Assembly: GCA_001805565.1 (NCBI GenBank) | Contig: MHGM01000014.1 | Span: 1 to 10,805 of the forward strand | Reading direction: 5' to 3' | From: Omnitrophica WOR_2 bacterium RIFCSPHIGHO2_01_FULL_52_10 | GTDB lineage: Bacteria; Omnitrophota; Gorgyraeia; Zapsychrales; Zapsychraceae | Length of the DNA stretch: 10,805 nt | Shown here: one piece after another, positions 6,078 through 10,805 of the stretch | Layout of the letters: each line of letters begins with the position of its first letter | Numbering within the stretch: the stretch's first letter is position 1 | Position numbers and translations under genes: made by a program | Notes under the pieces: model-generated | What the model saw: the letters and a program-made list of their open reading frames with translations, nothing else | What the model was told of the DNA's origin: nothing | Databases searched by the model: none

Positions 6078-7610
6078 TTACTTTCCGGGGGATTTTGTCG
6101 GCGCGACGACTTTATTGAGGGCGTTAACATAGGCCTTGGCGGAGGCTTCCAGAATATCGGTACTGGCCCCATGCGCGATGACGCTCTTGTCCTTGAATTT
6201 GACCTTGATCGTTACTTCACCCAGCGCGTCTTTGCCCTGCGTGACAGAATGGATCGAATAATCCAGCAATTTTCCTTTGACCTTCGTAATGGCGTCGATG
6301 GCCTTGTAACAGGCATCCACGGGGCCGTCGCCGGAAGAACTTTTTTTACAAGTTTTCGTCTTTGATTTCAAAACGATCGTCACTTCCGTTTTGATATTCG
6401 TCCCGCTTCGGGTGGCCAGACTGACCAGATTCCAGGTCTTTTCCACGGCCTTGATCTCGTCCTCAACGATAGCGACCAGGTCTTCATCGAAAATTTGTTT
6501 TTTCTTGTCAGCAACGCGCTTGAACCGCTCGAACGCCTGCTGCGCCTGGGCATCAGTAAGATCGATCCCCAAATGCTTCAGGCGAACCCGAAAGGCATGC
6601 CGGCCGGAGTGCTTGCCCAAAACCAGTCCGGTCCCCGTAAAGCCGACATCCTCGGGACGCATAATTTCATACGTGGAGCGCTCTTTTAAAATGCCGTCCT
6701 GATGGATACCGGCTTCATGACGAAAGGCGTTGTTGCCCACGATCGCCTTGTTGGGCGGGACCGCAAACCCCGTATACTTGCTGACCAGCCGTGAAACCCG
6801 GCAGATTTCCGGGGTATTGATATTTGTGACACAACCGTAAATATCGGAACGTGTCTTTAGCGCCATAACAATTTCCTCCATGGAGGCGTTTCCGGCACGT
6901 TCCCCAATCCCATTAATGGTACATTCAACCTGCCGGGCGCCGCTGCGCACCGCCGACAACGAATTGGCAACGGCTAATCCCAAATCATCGTGACAATGGA
7001 CGGAAATAACCGCTTTATGGATATTGGGCACGTTATTTTTAATATCCGCGATCAATTGGCCATATTCGGTCGGCGTCGCGTAGCCGACCGTATCCGGAAT
7101 ATTCACGGTCGTGGCCCCGGCATCAATGACCGCTTCCAAAATGCGATATAAAAATAATTTCCCGGAACGCGAGGCGTCTTCGGGGGAAAATTCCACATCC
7201 GCGTTTTTGTGACGGGCATATTTAACGGCCTCGACAGCCATCTGCAAAATTTCTTCCTGGCTTTTCTTTAATTTATGCTGCATGTGAATTTTGGAAGTGG
7301 CCAGAAAGACATGGATGCGCGAGCGGGCCGCGGCTTTCAAGGCATCCGCCGCCGCGTCGATATCCGCCTTCAACGAACGCGCCAAACCACAAACAATCGA
7401 GCCTTTGATATGTTTGGCGACGCTCTTGACCGAATCAAAATCTCCCTTGGAAATGACTGGAAATCCAGCTTCGATAATATCGACGCCTAAACGCTCCAGC
7501 GCGTGGGCGATCTCCAGCTTCTCGCGCTCGTTCATGCTGGCGCCGGGCGCCTGCTCGCCGTCGCGCAGCGTGGTGTCAAAAATAAAAACCCTGTCCTGAC
7601 CTTGACTCAT
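6078..7610 (-). CDS. leuA: 2-isopropylmalate synthase
   Basis: This enzyme condenses acetyl-CoA with 2-ketoisovalerate, the first committed step of leucine synthesis. The 510-residue length is normal for the long bacterial LeuA. The HMGL-like TIM barrel (about 8-275) starts with FDTTLRDGEQAPGASM, holding the catalytic R16 and metal ligand D17. Further metal ligands are H205 and H207 in SVHCHDDLGLA, followed by NGIGERAGNASMEE (233-246). The linker holds EAGIHQDG (299-306) and GKHSGRHAF (332-340). The C-terminal domain (about 385-505), with GDGPVDACYKAID and the HGASTDI segment, is the leucine-binding allosteric dimer domain, so feedback inhibition by leucine is expected. The ATG at 7610 overlaps the methyltransferase stop as ATGA, indicating translational coupling. 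A citramalate synthase is less likely given the motif set and the leucine-type regulatory domain. Confidence 0.96.
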   Translation of the reverse strand: MSQGQDRVFIFDTTLRDGEQAPGASMNEREKLEIAHALERLGVDIIEAGFPVISKGDFDSVKSVAKHIKGSIVCGLARSLKADIDAAADALKAAARSRIHVFLATSKIHMQHKLKKSQEEILQMAVEAVKYARHKNADVEFSPEDASRSGKLFLYRILEAVIDAGATTVNIPDTVGYATPTEYGQLIADIKNNVPNIHKAVISVHCHDDLGLAVANSLSAVRSGARQVECTINGIGERAGNASMEEIVMALKTRSDIYGCVTNINTPEICRVSRLVSKYTGFAVPPNKAIVGNNAFRHEAGIHQDGILKERSTYEIMRPEDVGFTGTGLVLGKHSGRHAFRVRLKHLGIDLTDAQAQQAFERFKRVADKKKQIFDEDLVAIVEDEIKAVEKTWNLVSLATRSGTNIKTEVTIVLKSKTKTCKKSSSGDGPVDACYKAIDAITKVKGKLLDYSIHSVTQGKDALGEVTIKVKFKDKSVIAHGASTDILEASAKAYVNALNKVVAPTKSPGK

Positions 7611-8233
7611 CGTAATGCGCCTGACTTTTCTGTCGTTTCCTGAAACCTTCCTATGGCTTCACGGGCGAATTTTAGGGAAACCGTTGCCTGGCCTTTGCCG
7701 AATTTGTTCGCGTGCGAATAAATTTGAACGTTGTCGAGTTCCGGCATCGTCACGTGCCGACGTTTGACGCCTTCCAGCCGGATGTTTAACCCGACCCGTC
7801 GGACATCCCTGAGTTCAATCCCGAACACGCTGACGAATTCCTTGAGCGTCTTTTGCGAATATCCCCACTTGTGATTGCCGAAATGCCCGATATAGATTTT
7901 AGATTCCCACAAGTTCTCACCAAAAATAAAATCCACAAAATTGTCATAGCCAAATTTAAAATACCGCCAAAGGATCGTCTTAAAATCCGGCACCTGCAGG
8001 GTTATTTTTCCGCCGACCTTCAAAACCCGCGTCCACTCATAAAAAACCAGATAACGGATATATTTGTCAAAATGCTCCAACAGGTCTTCCGCGAGAAGCT
8101 CATCCGCCGTTTGGTCCGCGTACGGCAGGGGTCGCGTTATATCATGCACCAGATCCGGCCGGCATTCGGGTACCGAATCAATGTTGACCCATCCTTCCAG
8201 CTTCTTCGTGCCGCAACCTAAGTGGAGTTTCAT
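7607..8233 (-). CDS. Class I SAM-dependent methyltransferase of unknown substrate
   Basis: The protein (208 residues) opens with [20 protein letters not shown], the glycine-rich motif I of class I (type 11-like) methyltransferases, with LGCG at 5-8 and the acidic ribose-contacting D19. The segment ending EDLLEHFD (about 44-56) and [18 protein letters not shown] (about 71-88) match the later strands of the fold. The ATG at 8233 is preferred because it makes an ATGA overlap with the ilvC stop; an in-frame GTG at 8245 would add four residues. Its own stop overlaps the leuA ATG in the same way. No membrane segment or extra domain is evident. The substrate cannot be told from sequence. Family members of this kind often act on sugars, lipids or small molecules, but the tight coupling to branched-chain synthesis is unexplained. 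The upstream ahcY would clear its SAH product. Confidence 0.85.
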   Translation of the reverse strand: MKLHLGCGTKKLEGWVNIDSVPECRPDLVHDITRPLPYADQTADELLAEDLLEHFDKYIRYLVFYEWTRVLKVGGKITLQVPDFKTILWRYFKFGYDNFVDFIFGENLWESKIYIGHFGNHKWGYSQKTLKEFVSVFGIELRDVRRVGLNIRLEGVKRRHVTMPELDNVQIYSHANKFGKGQATVSLKFAREAIGRFQETTEKSGALR

Positions 8234-9222
8234 TTTCTCATCCACGACATCATGGCCCGCAACTCTTGACCAACTTTTTCCACGGGATGATTCTTGGCAT
8301 CTTCGCGATACTTGTTAAAATTCGGCCGGCCGTTTTTATTTTCCCGCATCCATTCCCGTGCGAATTTTCCAGACTGAACTTCTTTCAAAATTTTTTTCAT
8401 CTCTTTACGGGTGCGCTCGGTGATGACCCGCGGGCCTCGTGTGTAATCACCGTATTCCGCCGTGTCGGAAACCCGCTGGCGCATACCAATGATCCCGCCC
8501 TCATAGATCAGATCGACGATCAGTTTCAATTCATGCACGCATTCAAAATACGCCATCTCGGGCGCATAGCCCGCTTCAATAAGCGTTTCATAACCGGCCT
8601 TGATCAACGCGCTCGTGCCACCGCACAAAACAACTTGTTCACCAAAAAGATCCGTTTCGGTTTCTTCCTTAAAGGTCGTTTCAAAAATCCCCGCGCGGCC
8701 GCCGCCGATGCCCCGGGCATACGCCAACGCGTCCTTTAAAGCATTGCCCGACGGGTTTTGATGAATAGCAACGAGGCAGGGGACACCTTTGCCTTCTTCG
8801 AATTGCCGGCGCACCAGAGCGCCGGGTCCCTTGGGGGCGATCATCCAGACATCCACATCCGCCGGGGGCTTGATCTGCCCGAAATGGATATTAAATCCGT
8901 GGGAAAATGCCAATGACTTGCCCTTTTTGAGGTAACGCTTGATGGATTTACGATAAAGCTCTCCCTGCACATGGTCCTGCGTCAGGATCATGATGACATC
9001 GGCTTTTTTCGCCGCCGCGTCCGCCTCAACCGGCTCAAACCCGTCTTTCTTGGCCTGGTCATAATTGACGCCGCCGGGCCGTTGCGCGACCAGCACATTC
9101 AACCCACTGTCGCGCAAACTTAACGCCTGACCGCGGCCCTGAATGCCATAGCCCACAATGGCAATGGTCCGGCCTTTATACACGTTCAAATCGGCATCTT
9201 TGTCATAATAAATTTTAGCCAT
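8230..9222 (-). CDS. ilvC: Ketol-acid reductoisomerase, class I
   Basis: This enzyme isomerises and reduces 2-acetolactate or 2-aceto-2-hydroxybutyrate to the dihydroxy acids of valine, leucine and isoleucine synthesis, using Mg2+ and NAD(P)H. The chosen ATG at 9222 begins [12 protein letters not shown], gives 330 residues (normal for class I) and has an AGGA Shine-Dalgarno sequence about eight bases upstream. The frame continues upstream to 9420, but that part crosses the promoter and leader palindromes. The Rossmann motif is GYGIQG (24-29). Catalytic residues visible are H108, K131 in APKGPG, D191 and E195 in ETDLFGEQ, E227 and E231 in ECVHELKL, and S252 in VSDTAEYG. The cofactor loop reads AQRPGGVNY (46-54), where the usual class I loop is LRPGSxSW, so both phosphate-contacting serines are replaced. 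The stop overlaps the next gene's start as ATGA. Confidence 0.97.
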   Translation of the reverse strand: MAKIYYDKDADLNVYKGRTIAIVGYGIQGRGQALSLRDSGLNVLVAQRPGGVNYDQAKKDGFEPVEADAAAKKADVIMILTQDHVQGELYRKSIKRYLKKGKSLAFSHGFNIHFGQIKPPADVDVWMIAPKGPGALVRRQFEEGKGVPCLVAIHQNPSGNALKDALAYARGIGGGRAGIFETTFKEETETDLFGEQVVLCGGTSALIKAGYETLIEAGYAPEMAYFECVHELKLIVDLIYEGGIIGMRQRVSDTAEYGDYTRGPRVITERTRKEMKKILKEVQSGKFAREWMRENKNGRPNFNKYREDAKNHPVEKVGQELRAMMSWMRK

Positions 9223-9252
9223 CGATTTTCCTTTCCAGCGTCTCCTATTATT

Positions 9253-9357
9253 ACCCCCTGCTGATTCACTTCGCCCCTCGAAATCGCCTTGCGATTTCGA
9301 GGGATTAAGTCCCGGGAATGCTTCGCATTCCACGGGATGAATCAAAGCGCTGGGGGT
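9253..9357 (-). repeat. Three-way-junction palindromic element in the ilvC leader
   Basis: Three sets of complementary arms nest within 105 bases. The outer stem pairs 9253-9258 (accccc) with 9352-9357 (gggggt) and continues as 9262-9268 (tgattca) with 9338-9344 (tgaatca). Inside it are two side-by-side hairpins. One has 13 perfect base pairs (9275-9287 with 9291-9303) and a CTT loop. The other has 12 base pairs with one bulged A (9310-9321 with 9325-9337) and a TTC loop. It resembles REP-like dispersed palindromic elements, and would also fold in the ilvC mRNA leader. Whether it is a mobile repeat or a regulator cannot be decided from one copy. Confidence 0.7.
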
Positions 9358-9389
9358 TATCCGCCAGATGTTAACTGAAGGCGGATAAC
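9356..9389 (-). promoter_or_regulatory. Hairpin at the start of the ilvC leader
   Basis: The arms GTTATCCGCC and GGCGGATAAC pair perfectly over 10 bp (9389-9380 with 9365-9356) around a 14-base loop that contains GTTAAC. The hairpin begins a few bases after the predicted transcription start. No T-run follows, so it does not look like an intrinsic terminator. It may be an mRNA-stabilising 5' hairpin or an operator. Confidence 0.6.
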
Positions 9390-9401
9390 AAATTGGGGAG
9401 T

Positions 9402-9431
9402 ATTCTAACACAGCAAGCACCTTACCGTCAA
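9402..9431 (-). promoter_or_regulatory. Probable sigma70-type promoter of the ilvC operon
   Basis: The minus strand reads TTGACG (9431-9426), an 18-base spacer, then TAGAAT (9407-9402). Each hexamer matches the sigma70 consensus at five of six positions. Transcription would start near 9395, giving a leader of about 172 bases before the ilvC ATG at 9222. The position argues that the longer in-frame ilvC start (9420) is not used, because that codon lies upstream of the -10 element. Confidence 0.7.
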
Positions 9432-9433
9432 AT

Positions 9434-9457
9434 GCAATGCTTATTGCAATGCTTATT
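9434..9457 (-). repeat. 12-bp perfect tandem repeat upstream of the ilvC promoter
   Basis: On the minus strand the unit AATAAGCATTGC occurs twice, head to tail, at 9457-9446 and 9445-9434. The second unit ends two bases before the -35 hexamer (9431-9426), so the pair spans about -38 to -61. That is a usual place for an activator site or an UP-element-like sequence. Its role as a binding site is an inference from position. Confidence 0.6.
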
Positions 9458-9507
9458 GCTTGATCTTACGCAACCTGTTGGGGGACTTTGGATTCCTGCG
9501 GTAAAAA

Positions 9508-10805
9508 CTAATAGCGATAATGCCCGGATTTGTAGGGCCCCTCAACGGGGACGCCGAGGTAATCGGCTTGCTGGCGCGTGAGCCTGGTAAGTTTTGCGCC
9601 GAGAAGATCCAAATGCAATCGGGCGACTTCCTCATCAAGCTTTTGGGGGAGACGGTAAACTCCGACCTTATGCGTATTCTGCCAGAGTTCGATCTGGGCC
9701 AATGTTTGATTGGTAAAGGAATTGCTCATGACAAAGGAGGAATGTCCCGTGGCGCAGCCTAAATTGACCAACCGGCCTTCCGCCAGGACAATGACCGAAT
9801 GACCGTCCGGGAAACGGTATTCATCGACCTGAGGCTTGATGTTGATCTTCTTTATGCCGGGCACACGTTCTAGTGCTGTGATCTGGATCTCATTATCAAA
9901 ATGTCCGATATTACACACGATCGTTTTATCTTTCATTCTACTCATATGCTCCACTGTAATAACCTCGCAATTTCCCGTCGCGGTAACATAGATATTCCCC
10001 TCGGCCAATGTGTCTTCCAGCGTTCGCACGGCATACCCTTCCATCGACGCCTGTAAGGCGCAGATCGGATCAATTTCGGTAATAATGACCCTCGCGCCAT
10101 AGCTGCGCATCGATTGCGCGCAACCTTTACCCACATCGCCATAGCCGCAGACAACGACAACTTTTCCGGCCAACATGATGTCCGTGGCTCGCTTGATGCC
10201 GTCGGCCAACGATTCACGGCAGCCATACAAATTGTCAAACTTGGACTTGGTGACTGAATCATTGACGTTAAACGCCGGAAACAACAATTTGTTTTCCTTC
10301 ATCATTTGATAAAGCCGGTGGACGCCGGTCGTGGTTTCTTCCGAAACACCCTTGATCTCTTTGGCGACACGTTGCCATCGAGTTTTATCTTGCGACAATA
10401 TTTTCTTCAAGCAGACGTATAACGCGGCTTCGTCTTCCGTATCAACTTTTTTATCCAAAACACGCGGATCTTTTTCGGCTTCATACCCTTTATGGATCAT
10501 CAACGTGGCATCGCCGCCGTCATCGACAATAAGGTTTGGCCCCTTTCCACCGGGAAAAGCCAGCGCGCGTTCCGTACACCACCAATATTCCTCCAGTGTT
10601 TCGCCTTTCCAAGCAAACACCGGGATCCCCAGATCAGCAATGGCCGCCGCCGCGTGATCCTGGGTGGAAAAAATATTGCAGCTGGCCCAACGCACGTCGG
10701 CTCCCAAAGCCTTCAACGTTTTGATGAGAACCGCGGTCTGGATCGTCATATGCAAAGACCCGGCGATCCGTGCGCCAGCCAAAGGTTTCTTTCCTTTATA
10801 GCGCT
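9508..10805 (-). CDS. ahcY: S-adenosylhomocysteine hydrolase (adenosylhomocysteinase), 5' end cut by window edge
   Basis: This cytosolic enzyme splits S-adenosylhomocysteine into adenosine and homocysteine with bound NAD, removing the product that inhibits methyltransferases and feeding the methionine cycle. The reading frame is open to the window edge and begins within [19 protein letters not shown], the conserved region near residue 45-60 of the family, so roughly 40-50 N-terminal residues are missing; the TTG at 10782 is an internal codon. Visible hallmarks are [20 protein letters not shown], the substrate-binding [13 protein letters not shown] segment, the NAD Rossmann motif GYGDVGKG, and the C-terminal KSGHYRY that completes the neighbouring subunit's NAD site. 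The [12 protein letters not shown] segment belongs to the insertion found in the longer bacterial forms. The gene ends with TAG. No clear hairpin-plus-T-run terminator follows it, but a separate promoter precedes ilvC. Identity is very secure. Confidence 0.97.
   Translation of the reverse strand, partial: RYKGKKPLAGARIAGSLHMTIQTAVLIKTLKALGADVRWASCNIFSTQDHAAAAIADLGIPVFAWKGETLEEYWWCTERALAFPGGKGPNLIVDDGGDATLMIHKGYEAEKDPRVLDKKVDTEDEAALYVCLKKILSQDKTRWQRVAKEIKGVSEETTTGVHRLYQMMKENKLLFPAFNVNDSVTKSKFDNLYGCRESLADGIKRATDIMLAGKVVVVCGYGDVGKGCAQSMRSYGARVIITEIDPICALQASMEGYAVRTLEDTLAEGNIYVTATGNCEVITVEHMSRMKDKTIVCNIGHFDNEIQITALERVPGIKKINIKPQVDEYRFPDGHSVIVLAEGRLVNLGCATGHSSFVMSNSFTNQTLAQIELWQNTHKVGVYRLPQKLDEEVARLHLDLLGAKLTRLTRQQADYLGVPVEGPYKSGHYRY

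Noticed and set aside
9223..9400. T-box or SAM/SAH riboswitch in the ilvC leader
   Set aside because: No T-box consensus, specifier loop or known SAM/SAH aptamer core was recognised; the fold is a simple three-way junction of long palindromes.
9223..9420. Upstream in-frame extension of ilvC by 66 codons
   Set aside because: It crosses the promoter's downstream side and the leader palindromes, has no ribosome site, and would make the protein far longer than class I enzymes; the ATG at 9222 has a good Shine-Dalgarno sequence.

Overview
Every convincing gene in this window lies on the minus strand, so transcription runs from high to low coordinates. The gene content is that of a free-living bacterium making its own branched-chain and aromatic amino acids. 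Moderate GC content, many palindromic repeats of the 'cccttcgac...gctcaggg' kind and of the 'cctcccc-acaag-gggaggg' kind, and a lone DUF559 gene recall metagenome-derived candidate-phylum bacteria such as Omnitrophota. That placement is an inference from general familiarity and was not tested.

Region 1 (10805-9508) is the 5'-truncated S-adenosylhomocysteine hydrolase gene ahcY. Region 2 (9507-5200) starts with a 285-base intergenic stretch. It holds a good sigma70-type promoter, a 12-bp tandem repeat just upstream of it, and a strongly folded leader. The tight gene cluster ilvC - methyltransferase - leuA - aroE follows. ilvC/methyltransferase and methyltransferase/leuA each share an ATGA stop-start overlap, and leuA/aroE are five bases apart, so the four genes almost certainly form one operon for branched-chain amino acid and shikimate synthesis. 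Region 3 (5199-4636) is a small DUF559 (Vsr-like) nuclease gene bracketed by two inverted copies of a 37-bp palindromic repeat; it looks like an insertion between aroE and the next genes. Region 4 (4635-3281) is pilD (prepilin peptidase) followed by aroK (shikimate kinase). The last aroK codons are supplied by a 205-bp composite palindromic repeat.

Region 5 (3290-1) is accessory. A class II Fic protein with a C-terminal winged helix lies between direct repeats. The left copy is intact and the right copy is split by the 205-bp repeat. Next come a 39-codon ORF resembling the C-terminal tail of an IS66-type transposase, then an AlbA_2/HATPase regulator with a Fic-like C-terminal winged helix and a TGQV-type repeat linker, then an inverted repeat.

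The central metabolism is conventional. The points most worth attention are the mobile-looking DUF559 unit, whose two flanking hairpins differ by compensatory base changes; the direct-repeat-bounded Fic cassette at the 3' end of aroK; the structured ilvC leader; and the unexplained methyltransferase locked into the ilvC-leuA operon. No RNA gene, CRISPR array or complete insertion sequence was found.
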